DNA of 64,000 bases from Chitinophagaceae bacterium (GTDB lineage Bacteria; Bacteroidota; Bacteroidia; Chitinophagales; Chitinophagaceae), in assembly GCA_017307755.1 (NCBI GenBank), contig JAFKGQ010000003.1, positions 1-64,000 of the forward strand, given 5' to 3'. Shown here piece after piece: positions 35,536-43,866 of this stretch. Each line of letters starts with the position of its first letter. The first letter of the stretch is position 1. The position numbers and the translations under genes are program-made. The notes beneath the pieces are model-generated. The model was not told where the DNA came from. It made no database searches and saw only the letters and a program-made list of their open reading frames with translations.

Positions 35536-36012
35536 TTATTTGTCCAAAATAAACTTCCATTTTTCCGACTCAGCGTATTCCCGGATCATATGATTGCGTA
35601 ATTCCAGTAGTTTTTTTAGATAATCGGTAAGGAAAAGGCGGTTGGCGAGCTTGCCCAGCCCTCCATACGGGGACTCAAAATGAAAGAGGTCGATAACGAG
35701 CGTTCCATTACCGATGCTTTTAAAGTGATGTTCGTGTTTAAGGCTTTTGAAGTCACCTTCCACCATCTCGTCAGTAAAAGAAAGGGGTCGGTTCATAGCT
35801 GTAATGCGGCTGCGAAGTATTCGGGTCTTAAAGAAATGCCGGGCTTTCCATGTCACCGTCTCGTCGGGTCCGATGAGGCCGGAGACAGTACCGGCAATCG
35901 CTTCTTCCCCGGTGTGTGCCATAGATTTTCTATGGAGGTCAATGCTTCGGCAAAGATCAAAGACCCGCTCGGTAGGGGCGGCAACAAACGTTGTCAGGTG
36001 AATAGTGGGCAT
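35536..36012 (-). CDS. SRPBCC-family lipid-binding-fold protein
   Basis: 158 residues with the START/Bet v1-like layout: the opening strand PTIHLTTFVAAPTERVFDL, the middle hairpins (ETVTWKARHFFKTRILRSRI) and the last long helix (LFLTDYLKKLLELRNHMIRE). The EMVEGDFKSLKHEHHFK segment matches members annotated as SRPBCC or cell-division-inhibitor-like. It would bind a hydrophobic ligand in the cytoplasm; ligand unknown. Its ATG at 36012 lies 92 bases after the gcvT end. Confidence 0.85.
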   Translation of the reverse strand: MPTIHLTTFVAAPTERVFDLCRSIDLHRKSMAHTGEEAIAGTVSGLIGPDETVTWKARHFFKTRILRSRITAMNRPLSFTDEMVEGDFKSLKHEHHFKSIGNGTLVIDLFHFESPYGGLGKLANRLFLTDYLKKLLELRNHMIREYAESEKWKFILDK

Positions 36013-36104
36013 GGCATAATAAACAAGAAAAAATCATTCCAAGGTTTGGTTTTGCCTGAAAAAAGCCATGCCGGGGGCGGATTCGACCACTACCCGGAGG
36101 GTGA

Positions 36105-37190
36105 TCAGCTGAAGGGAAGCTTTACAACCTTGGCCAGCAGCAGCTTATCCCGCACCTTGATATAGATGGTAGTATCGAGCTTGGAGAATGCTGTGCTGAC
36201 ATAACCCATGCCGATAGCTTTTCCCAGGGAAGGGGATTGGGTGCCGGAGGTTACTTTTCCGATGGGTGTGCCGGAAAAATCCTTTATCTCATAATCATGC
36301 CGGCAAATGCCTTTGTCTATCATTTCGAAGCCAACCAGTTTCCGGGAGACGCCTTCTGTCTTTTGTTTTTCCAGGATGGGTCGGGCGGTAAAATCCTTGG
36401 TGAACTTGGTGATCCAACCCAGACCCGCTTCCAATGGAGAGGTAGCATCATCGATGTCGTTGCCATAGAGACAATAGCCCATTTCCAGACGAAGGGTGTC
36501 CCTGGCGCCCAGGCCGATGGGTTTAAGACCCTGGGGGCCGCCGACCTCGAAAATTTTATTCCAGATGGTGGCTGCTGCGTCGTCCTTGTCCTCGAAGTAT
36601 ATTTCGATGCCGCCGGCTCCTGTGTATCCTGTGGCGCTGATGAGTACATTGTCGACCCCCGCGAAACGGCCTTTTTCGAAAGTATAATATTTCAGGTTGA
36701 GGATGTCGATGTCTGTGAGGGCCTGCATGATCTTTGTTGCATTGGGTCCCTGGATAGCCAACAGACAGGTCTTATCGGAGATGTTATGCATCTCTGCCTT
36801 ATGGGTGTTATGTTTTGAGATCCAGTTCCAGTCCTTTTCAATGTTGGAGGCATTTACCACCAGCATATAGACATTATTGGGCTCCAGGCAATATACGATG
36901 AGATCATCCACGATGCCGCCCTGATCATTGGTGAGGGCGCTGTACTGGGCCTTGCCAGCAGTCAGCTTGGATGCGTCGTTGGTCGTCACCCGCTGGATCA
37001 GGTCCAGGGCATGATCTCCTTTCAGGATAAATTCGCCCATATGGCTTACGTCAAAGATGCCGGCGTTATTACGGACGGTCTGATGTTCTTCATTGATACC
37101 GCTGTAGCTGATAGGCATGTTGTATCCGGCGAATTCGACCATTTTTGCGCCGAGGGCAGTATGGAAAGATGTGAAAGGAGTGGACTTCAT
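36105..37190 (-). CDS. gcvT: Glycine cleavage system aminomethyltransferase (T protein)
   Basis: 361 residues, normal length. Typical blocks: [46 protein letters not shown], the folate-site [37 protein letters not shown] and [20 protein letters not shown]. It transfers the methylene unit from lipoylated H protein to tetrahydrofolate and releases ammonia. Its partners gcvH and gcvP are not in the window, so it is a solitary gcvT as is common in Bacteroidota. Confidence 0.97.
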   Translation of the reverse strand: MKSTPFTSFHTALGAKMVEFAGYNMPISYSGINEEHQTVRNNAGIFDVSHMGEFILKGDHALDLIQRVTTNDASKLTAGKAQYSALTNDQGGIVDDLIVYCLEPNNVYMLVVNASNIEKDWNWISKHNTHKAEMHNISDKTCLLAIQGPNATKIMQALTDIDILNLKYYTFEKGRFAGVDNVLISATGYTGAGGIEIYFEDKDDAAATIWNKIFEVGGPQGLKPIGLGARDTLRLEMGYCLYGNDIDDATSPLEAGLGWITKFTKDFTARPILEKQKTEGVSRKLVGFEMIDKGICRHDYEIKDFSGTPIGKVTSGTQSPSLGKAIGMGYVSTAFSKLDTTIYIKVRDKLLLAKVVKLPFS

Positions 37191-37211
37191 ACGAAGGTTT
37201 TTTTAGCGCGG

Positions 37212-37219
37212 CAAAGGTA
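37212..37219 (-). promoter_or_regulatory. -7 box of gcvT
   Basis: TACCTTTG on the minus strand fits TAnnTTTG, 21 bases before ATG 37190. No glycine-riboswitch-like fold is evident in the short leader. Confidence 0.45.
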
Positions 37220-37267
37220 GGGGATTTGGCTGGTTGTTTGAATTAACAGGGATAGAAAGGGTTGATT

Positions 37268-37353
37268 GCAGGACCTGACGGTCCTGCGTTTGGTTAGACG
37301 CTAAACTATTGTCCTTCGGACAGCCTCGCTGTGCTCGGCTCTGCTGTGCTCGG
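37268..37353. repeat. Structured intergenic element with two hairpins and a direct repeat
   Basis: GCAGGACC-TGAC-GGTCCTGC (37268-37287) is a perfect 8-bp hairpin, and TGTCC-TTC-GGACA (37310-37322) is a second. GCTGTGCTCGG occurs twice (37328-37338 and 37343-37353). There is no coding frame and no poly-T, so it resembles a dispersed intergenic repeat more than a terminator. A related short hairpin, GGTCC-GTA-GGACC, lies at about 32528-32540. Confidence 0.5.
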
Positions 37354-37359
37354 GCAAGC

Positions 37360-37391
37360 AAAAAAGGCCCCCGGCGGATGCCGGAAGGCCT
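37360..37391 (-). terminator. Terminator of the padR-pspC operon
   Basis: On the minus strand AGGCC...GGCCT encloses CCGGC-ATCC-GCCGG, followed by TTTTTTGC. It starts 19 bases after the stop of the PspC-domain gene. Confidence 0.7.
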
Positions 37392-37410
37392 GTGTTCCAA
37401 CTTCAACCAA

Positions 37411-39576
37411 CTATTGAAATAGTGCTGATAGCAGATATAAATGTGCGTCCGTGACAGCGTGCAGCGCAGCCGTCTTTTTTACGGTGTCGGCTGTGGGTGC
37501 GGGGCGGGTGGATTTGGGAGTGTGGTAACGATAGCCGGGATCTTCGTCCGAATTCTTGTTTTCGTCGTTCTTTTTTTCTTCCTTTCGATCGTCTCTGTCA
37601 TCATTATCCACTTTTCTCCTATCGGTGCGGACGAGTCCGTCACCCGTCATGATATATTCCACGTCCTTGGACCATCCGTATTGGCTGCCGATGTTGACGT
37701 CGTCTTCCCATTCACGGCCCCAGTCGTCGTCCCAGTTCTTACGTTTGTTCCAGCGGATATGACTGTTGTGCACATCCACGTTGAACCAGGAGTATTGATC
37801 GACGGTGTGGCTGACATAGATCTTTTTTCCCACCGGTATGGAGACGACCACCAGGACTTGCTGATTACGGAATTTCTGATTGCGGGAAACGGTGAATCCC
37901 TGGGGGAGATAGAGGATACTGTCGGTCTGTTGTACGGAGAACCGGATTTGCTCAGCCAGCTGCCTGGCTATATGGCCATCGCTTCCATGACTGAACTTCA
38001 GCAGTTTGACACGATAGCTGGAGTCTTCACTTTTCACCAGGTTTACCCGTACGGTATTGAGGACAAAGCTGTCGTCATTGAGGTTATAGAACGGGGTATC
38101 CCTATCCCAGTTGAAATCGAACCACCAGTCGCCGTCGAAATAATCGTGTTTTCCTTCCGTGGCTTTTACGATAAGCTTATTATGGGAAGGGCGCGACAGG
38201 GTCAGTTCTTCTTCCACATGCTGACGGGACCGGAAGTTGTTCATGATCACGCCGGCCAGTGCGATGGTGCAGAACAGACCGATGACCCAAAAGGTAAAGA
38301 AGGTATAACCCAGGTAGTGCTGACGGGACCGGACACCGGTGATGCGGCGGATCAACCAGGTCAGGAGGGCGATCACAGGGATCACGAGGAAAAGGAAAAA
38401 GCTTGCCCAGGCCAGAAAGTTCTGCCAGAACCCGGTAAGTATATAATTCTTGATCGTAAGGATGCCCGGGCCCCGGAAGACAAGGCTTATCAGGACCATG
38501 ATCAGACAGAAGGCGATCAAGCCGGCGATGAACAGGAAAAACGCTTTAAACAGCACTCCGATGGCGCGTCCGATGCCGCTGCCGGTCCTGCGGGCGGCGG
38601 GATATGCTTCAGAAGCGAAGTTCTGGGTACTTTGTTTCACCTGTTCGCCTGTCTTTTGAAAGGTAGATTTCATTTCCGCGCCGACATTTCCCGCTTTTTT
38701 AGCAAAACTGTCCAGGTCGCTCTTGATCGTATTCTTGATCGACTCAATGTCTACTTTTTCACCACGCATTTCCAACTTTTCAGAGGCAGAGGTCGCCTCG
38801 GGGAGAATTACCCATAAAATGATATAGCTGATGAACAGAGTGCCGCCAAAGCCGCCTGTAATGAATGCAGGACTGTCCCAATCAAACCAGATATGACGGA
38901 AAATAGAGGTAAGGACGCTCAATATCATCGGCAGGGCGAAAATGAGCCGGGGGATCCAGACATCGATGTGAAAATAGGCTGCCAGACCGCTGGCTACACC
39001 AGCAATAACCCTGTCATCACGGTTCCGGTACAGCCGTTTGCGGGCAGCCGGTGGTAAGGTCTTGGTAGGCAGGACTACCCAAAGTATGATATACAGTAAG
39101 AAGCCGGCTCCCCAGCCAAAGGTGATCAGGATGAATATGATCCGCATGATGGCGGAGTCGATGCCCATATAACTGGCCAGACCGGCGCACACGCCGCCTA
39201 AGATCTTGTCGTTGTCTGAGCGGTAAAGCCTGCGGGGTTCGCTGCTGGTGTATTGCGAGGATTGTTGTTCCTGGGAGTAGGTCCCCTGTCCTGCAGCGGC
39301 AGCGGCGGGTTCTTCATCTCCAAAGTCTTCGGGTCTTCCCATGCTCGTGATGATGGCGTTCACGTCATCGTCCGTAATACAGGCTGCGCCTTTTTTCAGG
39401 GTTTCAGAGAAAAGCTCGGCAATGCGATTTTCTATATCGCTGATAATTTCATCCCTACCTTCTTCATTAGCGAAATGCCTGCGCAGACTTTCAATGTACT
39501 GCTGCAGTATTTCATAGGCGGTTTCCTCGATCGGCACCACCCGGCTATGAAAGTTTATGTTGATGATCTTTTTCAT
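37411..39576 (-). CDS. Double PspC-domain membrane protein
   Basis: 721 residues from ATG 39576 (MKKIININFHSR); 28 codons upstream in frame are part of the spacer. Residues about 1-95 form a cytoplasmic helical domain (ILQQYIESLRRHFANEEGRD). Two PspC domains follow: YRSDNDKILGGVCAGLASYM and YRNRDDRVIAGVASGLAAYF, each with membrane helices ending (W)V(V/I)LP. Further membrane segments at about 365-485 and a large, hydrophilic C-terminal region (LTIRP-like beta segments, ending in a Lys/Asp-rich tail) complete it. PspC proteins sense envelope stress with toxin-like membrane signalling. Here the only visible partner is the PadR regulator, so an envelope-stress role is inferred. Confidence 0.9.
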   Translation of the reverse strand: MKKIININFHSRVVPIEETAYEILQQYIESLRRHFANEEGRDEIISDIENRIAELFSETLKKGAACITDDDVNAIITSMGRPEDFGDEEPAAAAAGQGTYSQEQQSSQYTSSEPRRLYRSDNDKILGGVCAGLASYMGIDSAIMRIIFILITFGWGAGFLLYIILWVVLPTKTLPPAARKRLYRNRDDRVIAGVASGLAAYFHIDVWIPRLIFALPMILSVLTSIFRHIWFDWDSPAFITGGFGGTLFISYIILWVILPEATSASEKLEMRGEKVDIESIKNTIKSDLDSFAKKAGNVGAEMKSTFQKTGEQVKQSTQNFASEAYPAARRTGSGIGRAIGVLFKAFFLFIAGLIAFCLIMVLISLVFRGPGILTIKNYILTGFWQNFLAWASFFLFLVIPVIALLTWLIRRITGVRSRQHYLGYTFFTFWVIGLFCTIALAGVIMNNFRSRQHVEEELTLSRPSHNKLIVKATEGKHDYFDGDWWFDFNWDRDTPFYNLNDDSFVLNTVRVNLVKSEDSSYRVKLLKFSHGSDGHIARQLAEQIRFSVQQTDSILYLPQGFTVSRNQKFRNQQVLVVVSIPVGKKIYVSHTVDQYSWFNVDVHNSHIRWNKRKNWDDDWGREWEDDVNIGSQYGWSKDVEYIMTGDGLVRTDRRKVDNDDRDDRKEEKKNDENKNSDEDPGYRYHTPKSTRPAPTADTVKKTAALHAVTDAHLYLLSALFQ

Positions 39577-39625
39577 TTGAGTTGTATTTGAAGGTTGAAA
39601 TTGAAAGACTGGGGTTATAGGTTCT

Positions 39626-39958
39626 TCAGCTTTTTTTGTTGGCCAGGGTGTGGACGGCATTCGCCAGCTCGTTCCAGGTGGCTTCCAATTCGCTGTAGAA
39701 GGCCTCTCCCTTTGGCGTCAGGGAAAAATATTTGCGGGGAGGTCCGGAATTGCTCTCCACCCAACGGTAGGTGAGCATGTCTGCATTCTTCAGCCGGGTG
39801 AGCAGGGGGTATAGGGTACCTTCCAATATACTCAGGTTGGCGGCCTTCATCTCTTCCACAATATCCGAGGGGTAGGCCTCGCCGCGCCGAATAACCGAGA
39901 GAATACAAAACTCCAGGATACCTTTTCGCATCTGGCTCTGGGTGTTCTCAATATTCAT
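39626..39958 (-). CDS. PadR-family transcriptional regulator
   Basis: 110 residues. Winged-helix core: MRKGILEFCILSVIRRGEAY, PSDIVEEMKAANLSILEGTL, YPLLTRLKNADMLTYRW and GPPRKYFSLTPKGEAFYSEL. It is the short PadR type (PF03551) with one C-terminal helix. First gene of the padR-pspC operon; the gap is 49 bases. A promoter overlapped by four GTAC-centred sites lies just upstream, as expected for autorepression. Confidence 0.95.
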   Translation of the reverse strand: MNIENTQSQMRKGILEFCILSVIRRGEAYPSDIVEEMKAANLSILEGTLYPLLTRLKNADMLTYRWVESNSGPPRKYFSLTPKGEAFYSELEATWNELANAVHTLANKKS

Positions 39959-39978
39959 ACGCTTCGATTTTATGCTTG

Positions 39979-40048
39979 TACAGTGATATAATCATCTTGA
40001 CAAACCAAAGATAAGTACAATTTTAGTACTATGCAACACAAAGTACTG
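39979..40048 (-). promoter_or_regulatory. padR promoter with GTAC-centred operator repeats
   Basis: On the minus strand TTG (40035-40037) and TATCTTTG (40007-40014) are 20 bases apart, an excellent promoter. AGTAC occurs at 40015-40019, 40026-40030 and 40043-40047, with a further GTAC at 39979-39982; two are in the spacer and one flanks -33. These are candidate PadR half-sites. Confidence 0.65.
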
Positions 40049-40360
40049 AACTAAGGAAGGTAATCTTTATAAACTACTAATAGGGGATAAATGAAAGCCG
40101 CTACTGGTGCGGATTTGGGGCACAAAATGACTAAAACGGAGAAAACCTGGGATTACAAGAGTGGTGAAAATCGTCTGATGAATGGTATTGAAAAAGGGAA
40201 AATAAGGGAAAACTGGCCCTATGGGTAGATGGTTGTGACGAGAAGCTGCAAATAAACCGCAGAGATTAAAAATCAATTAAAAATTATAACCAAAAAGCCC
40301 TAGTTTCGTAGGACCGTAGCTTTTTAAATAGATACACTGCACATTATTGACCCTAAACAA

Positions 40361-40483
40361 ATGATTAGTAACTTCAAAAGCCTTGCTGTCGAGGAAAAGC
40401 TCCTTGTTATTGCAAAGTTGATACTCTGTTTCTTAGCAGGCGCCTTGTCTGCCTTTTTATTATTTAAGGTTTTGGGTTTATAA
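40361..40483 (+). CDS. Candidate 40-residue single-pass membrane protein
   Basis: ATG 40361 starts MISNFKSLAVEEKLLVIAKL, then ILCFLAGALSAFLLFKVLGL and stop. An amphipathic charged N-terminus is followed by one membrane helix. It lies in the 530-base gap between padR and an oxygenase gene; the remainder of that gap (40049-40360) shows nothing I can name. TAGTTTCG near 40306, one base off the -7 consensus, could be its promoter. Confidence 0.5.
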   Translation: MISNFKSLAVEEKLLVIAKLILCFLAGALSAFLLFKVLGL

Positions 40484-40488
40484 ACGTC

Positions 40489-41430
40489 TTATTTTTTCAG
40501 ACCTATTTCTCTCAGGCGTTCATCCAGGTATTCCCCGGCTGTTATGTCAGGGTATTGTTTGGGGTGAGCTGTATCGATACAACCCGGAAGGCAAGTAAGG
40601 CTCATCGAGCTTTTGGGATGCAGGAAAAAAGGGATGGAGAACCGGCTTGTCCCCCACTGCTTTCGGGGAGGGTTCACCACCCGATGGGTAGTTGACTTCA
40701 ATTTGTTGTTGGTGAGCCGTTGTAACATATCCCCCACGTTTACAACGATTTGCTCAGGCAATGAGGTGACAGGTACCCATTCGTCCTGTTTGGAAAGGAT
40801 CTCCAGACCATCAGCGGAAGCGCCTATGAGCAAGGTGATCAGGTTGATATCCTCATGTTGTTCCGCGCGAATGGCAGATCGTGGTTCGCTGGTGATGGGA
40901 GGATAGTGAATAGCTCTCAGGATGGAGTTCCCGTTGTGTACATATTGATCAAAATATTTTTCCTCAAGACCGAGGTATAGGGCGATGGCTTTGAGCAACT
41001 TGCTGCCGGAATCTTCGAAGGAACGGTAGGCTTTAAAAAAAGTGGGCGTAAAATTTATGACTTCCGTTACGGTTACATTGGCGGGATATTCCGATGCAAT
41101 GGGGTCGCCATCCACTACGGTCTGTCCAAATTGAAAGAACTCCTTCAGATCGGCAGCTTTACTGCCTTTTGCATGTTCCTTGCCAAAAGAGGTATAGCCT
41201 CGTTGACCGGCCAGTCCGGGGATCTCGTATTTCTTTTTTACATCCAGCGGGAGGGAGAAAAATTCTTTTGTATTCGAATAAAGCGCATCAATCATCTCGT
41301 CTGTTAAACCGTGATTTTTTACCGCTACGAATCCGACGTCTTCATAAGCCCTGCCCAGCGCATCCACGAAGGATGCTTTTTGTTTTGCGTCACCAGAAAA
41401 TTCAGCGAGATCTACTACCGGAATAGCCAT
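40489..41430 (-). CDS. Isopenicillin-N-synthase-like 2OG/Fe(II) dioxygenase
   Basis: 313 residues. N-terminal DIOX_N region: IPVVDLAEFSG, YEDVGFVAVKNHGLTDEM and GLAGQRGYTSFGKEHAKG. Catalytic His and Asp lie in EQHEDINLITLLIG, the second His in KSTTHRVVNPP, and the 2OG-binding Arg-x-Ser in TSRFSIPFFLHP. The family includes IPNS, gibberellin oxidases and ethylene-forming enzymes, so substrate is unknown. It ends 6 bases from the small ORF on the other strand. Confidence 0.92.
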   Translation of the reverse strand: MAIPVVDLAEFSGDAKQKASFVDALGRAYEDVGFVAVKNHGLTDEMIDALYSNTKEFFSLPLDVKKKYEIPGLAGQRGYTSFGKEHAKGSKAADLKEFFQFGQTVVDGDPIASEYPANVTVTEVINFTPTFFKAYRSFEDSGSKLLKAIALYLGLEEKYFDQYVHNGNSILRAIHYPPITSEPRSAIRAEQHEDINLITLLIGASADGLEILSKQDEWVPVTSLPEQIVVNVGDMLQRLTNNKLKSTTHRVVNPPRKQWGTSRFSIPFFLHPKSSMSLTCLPGCIDTAHPKQYPDITAGEYLDERLREIGLKK

Positions 41431-41708
41431 GGCAAATGTGTTTGTGTTTAGAATGAAGGTTTATGATCAGTGTATTTGTGTATGGGTAAAATTAAAACAT
41501 TTTGGCACATGACAGAATGCTTTTCCGCGGTCGGATGATAGTTTGGGTGTGGCAGGGCCGGGGAGCATACTTTATGGAGCATTGAGGAGCCTGCAGGGGT
41601 AAATGAATGGCCCCGGAGCTGTTGGGCTACCGGGGGCCATGAGCGGGATTTTATGCAGTGAGAATGCAGTAAAAATGTCCGGAAAACAGGGTTTGTGCAA
41701 TGTAACCT
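41431..41708. other. Intergenic region with a GC-rich hairpin
   Basis: No gene. A GC-rich imperfect hairpin (GGCCCCGG with CCGGGGGCC, 41609-41638) lies 70 bases after the exbD stop but lacks a T run. It may act as an RNA 3' end stabiliser. Confidence 0.4.
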
Positions 41709-42260
41709 TTACCGGGGGCTTGTCGCCATTGTCGTTACAGCTGCTTGTTCTGTCGCCTGGAGGTCCAGGAGCGCATAGTGCTTGACGTCATTGATAAGGA
41801 CTTCGTCCAGCAGGCCGATGACGTTCTGATAGTCGGATTCGGGGGAAGGCTTGAGCAATAGCATCATTTCTTTTCTTCCGCCTTTGTAAGCGTGGTCCAT
41901 TGCCTGCTGCTTGAGACGGATAATATCGCCGATGCCTTCATGCTGGCGGTAGTCTGTAACGCCGTAGCTGCCCTCTTTGAAGGATTGGTCCAGGTCGCCG
42001 TTGTAATAAAATATCTTATTGTCTTTGAGGGCGATGAGGGTGAGAGCGGCACTATTTCCCAGCGTCATGGGAGGGCCATCTGCCGGCATGTGCAGCGTGG
42101 AGGCTCTTGGTTTGGACCAGGTAGTCGACACCATAAAGAACGTGATCAGGAGGAAGCCAAGGTCCACCATGGGTGTCAGGTCTACACGGGTAGATAGTTT
42201 TTTACTACGGCGCACTCCCCGTCGCCGGGAGTGGGGTGCCGTGCTGTCGAGCTCTGCCAT
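41709..42260 (-). CDS. exbD: Orphan ExbD/TolR-type biopolymer transport protein
   Basis: 183 residues. The single N-terminal membrane helix carries the proton-path Asp: STRVDLTPMVDLGFLLITFF. A periplasmic domain follows (TLIALKDNKIFYYNGD, VIGLLDEVLINDVKHYAL). ExbD works with ExbB and TonB to energise outer-membrane receptors; neither partner is nearby. It is 54 bases after asnS on the same strand and may be co-transcribed. Confidence 0.92.
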   Translation of the reverse strand: MAELDSTAPHSRRRGVRRSKKLSTRVDLTPMVDLGFLLITFFMVSTTWSKPRASTLHMPADGPPMTLGNSAALTLIALKDNKIFYYNGDLDQSFKEGSYGVTDYRQHEGIGDIIRLKQQAMDHAYKGGRKEMMLLLKPSPESDYQNVIGLLDEVLINDVKHYALLDLQATEQAAVTTMATSPR

Positions 42261-42313
42261 AAAATGTTGTTTCTATAGAGAGCCCGAAAGACGGGAATTC
42301 CATAAAGGCAATG

Positions 42314-43753
42314 CTAAAACTCTGCGTTCTTTGGCGTCCTTGGGAAAGCGATGACATCCCGGATATTTGTCATGCCTGTAACGAAAAGCATCATGCGCTC
42401 AAAACCCAATCCGAACCCGGCATGAGGGACGGAACCAAACCGTCTCGTATCCAGGTACCACCACATCTCTTCCACGGGGATGTGCATTTCCTTCATGCGC
42501 GCCTCCAGTTTTTCCAAACGCTCTTCCCGCTGCGAGCCGCCTACGATCTCACCGATGCCGGGAACGAGGATATCCATGGCAGCGACGGTTTTGCCATCAT
42601 CGTTCTGACGCATATAGAAAGCCTTGATATCCTTGGGATAGCCGGTGACGATAACGGGCTTTTTAAAGTGTTTTTCCACCAGGTAGCGCTCGTGTTCGCT
42701 TTGCATATCGATACCCCAATTCACTTCGTACTGGAATTTTTTCTTTTTATAGGCGGGGGATTGGAGGAGAATATCGATGGCTTCGGTGTAGCTGATGCGC
42801 TCGAACCTGTTGTTGACGACAAATTCCAGTTTTTCTATCAGCCCCATCTCGCTGCGTTCGGCCTGTGGCTTTTGTTTTTCTTCTTCGGCCAGGCGTTGTG
42901 CGAGAAATTCCAGGTCTTCCCGGTTGTGCTCCATGACATACTGTATGAGGTACCGGATAAAAGACTCTGCCAGGTCCATATTGTCTTCCAGGTCATAGAA
43001 GGCCATTTCGGGCTCGATCATCCAAAACTCGGCCAGGTGGCGGGCTGTGTTGGAATTTTCCGCGCGGAAGGTCGGACCGAAAGTATAGATCTCGCTCAAG
43101 GCCATAGCGCCGAGTTCGCCTTCCAACTGGCCGCTGACGGTGAGGTTCGTGACGCGACCAAAGAAGTCTTCGCTGAAATCGATGCTACCGTCGTCCTTGC
43201 GGGGTGGATTGTCAAAGGGTATGGTGCTTACACGAAACATCTCTCCCGCCCCTTCGGCATCGGAAGCCGTGATGATGGGGGTGTGCAGGTAGGCGAATCC
43301 TTTTTCATTAAAGAATTTATGAATGGCGAATGCCAGGGAATGGCGTACGCGGAAAATGGCCCCGAAAGTGTTGGTCCTAAACCGAAGATGGGCGATCTCC
43401 CGGAGATATTCCAGGCTGGGTCTGTTTCTTAGCTGTAATGGATATTTTTCGGGGTCGCAATCTCCCAGGATCTCTACTGAATGTGCTTTTACTTCCACTT
43501 TTTGTCCTTTACCCTGGGAAGGGATTAATGTTCCGGTGGCTTTCAGAGACGCGCCGGGTGTGATCCTCTTTAGTAATGATTCGTCAAAAGCGCCCAACTC
43601 TACTACGATCTGAAGGGTATTGTTGGTAGAGCCGTCATTGAGGGCGATAAACTGGTTGTTACGAAAACTTCTTACCCATCCCATGACTGTGACTTCCTGG
43701 TTTTCCGGTGCAGTGGCCAGCAGCTCTTTCACTTTGACTCTTGTGTTGAACAT
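42314..43753 (-). CDS. asnS: Asparaginyl-tRNA synthetase
   Basis: 479 residues from ATG 43753 ([12 protein letters not shown]). The N-terminal OB fold ([20 protein letters not shown]) binds the anticodon. The class II core has [20 protein letters not shown] (motif 1), [20 protein letters not shown] (motif 2) and [16 protein letters not shown] (motif 3). It charges tRNA-Asn. The Asn rather than Asp identity rests on the typical AsnS length and the [14 protein letters not shown] block. A -7 box is just upstream. Confidence 0.95.
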   Translation of the reverse strand: MFNTRVKVKELLATAPENQEVTVMGWVRSFRNNQFIALNDGSTNNTLQIVVELGAFDESLLKRITPGASLKATGTLIPSQGKGQKVEVKAHSVEILGDCDPEKYPLQLRNRPSLEYLREIAHLRFRTNTFGAIFRVRHSLAFAIHKFFNEKGFAYLHTPIITASDAEGAGEMFRVSTIPFDNPPRKDDGSIDFSEDFFGRVTNLTVSGQLEGELGAMALSEIYTFGPTFRAENSNTARHLAEFWMIEPEMAFYDLEDNMDLAESFIRYLIQYVMEHNREDLEFLAQRLAEEEKQKPQAERSEMGLIEKLEFVVNNRFERISYTEAIDILLQSPAYKKKKFQYEVNWGIDMQSEHERYLVEKHFKKPVIVTGYPKDIKAFYMRQNDDGKTVAAMDILVPGIGEIVGGSQREERLEKLEARMKEMHIPVEEMWWYLDTRRFGSVPHAGFGLGFERMMLFVTGMTNIRDVIAFPRTPKNAEF

Positions 43754-43774
43754 ATTTGTTTTTGTTAGGGACGG

Positions 43775-43782
43775 CAAAGATA
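43775..43782 (-). promoter_or_regulatory. -7 box of asnS
   Basis: TATCTTTG on the minus strand fits TAnnTTTG and lies 21 bases before ATG 43753. The same octamer serves padR. Confidence 0.5.
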
Positions 43783-43841
43783 AAGCAAGCGGGGGATTGA
43801 CGTTGGGTGAAAGTTTTGGAAAGTCGTGTTTGGGGCTTTGC

Positions 43842-43849
43842 TAAATTTG
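43842..43849 (+). promoter_or_regulatory. -7 box of the DUF1016 gene
   Basis: TAAATTTG fits TAnnTTTG, with TTTG 23 bases upstream (43815-43818). It lies 17 bases before ATG 43867. Confidence 0.45.
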
Positions 43850-43866
43850 TTGGGAAACCTTGTTGT

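Noticed and set aside
36105..37190. Glycine riboswitch before gcvT
   Set aside because: The leader after the -7 box is about 20 bases, too short for the tandem aptamer.
37441..38817. 458-codon open frame on the plus strand
   Set aside because: It lies antisense inside the PspC-domain gene, whose domains are clear. Its own translation is low-complexity with no recognisable fold.
42311..43432. 373-codon open frame on the plus strand
   Set aside because: Antisense shadow of asnS, which has all class II motifs.
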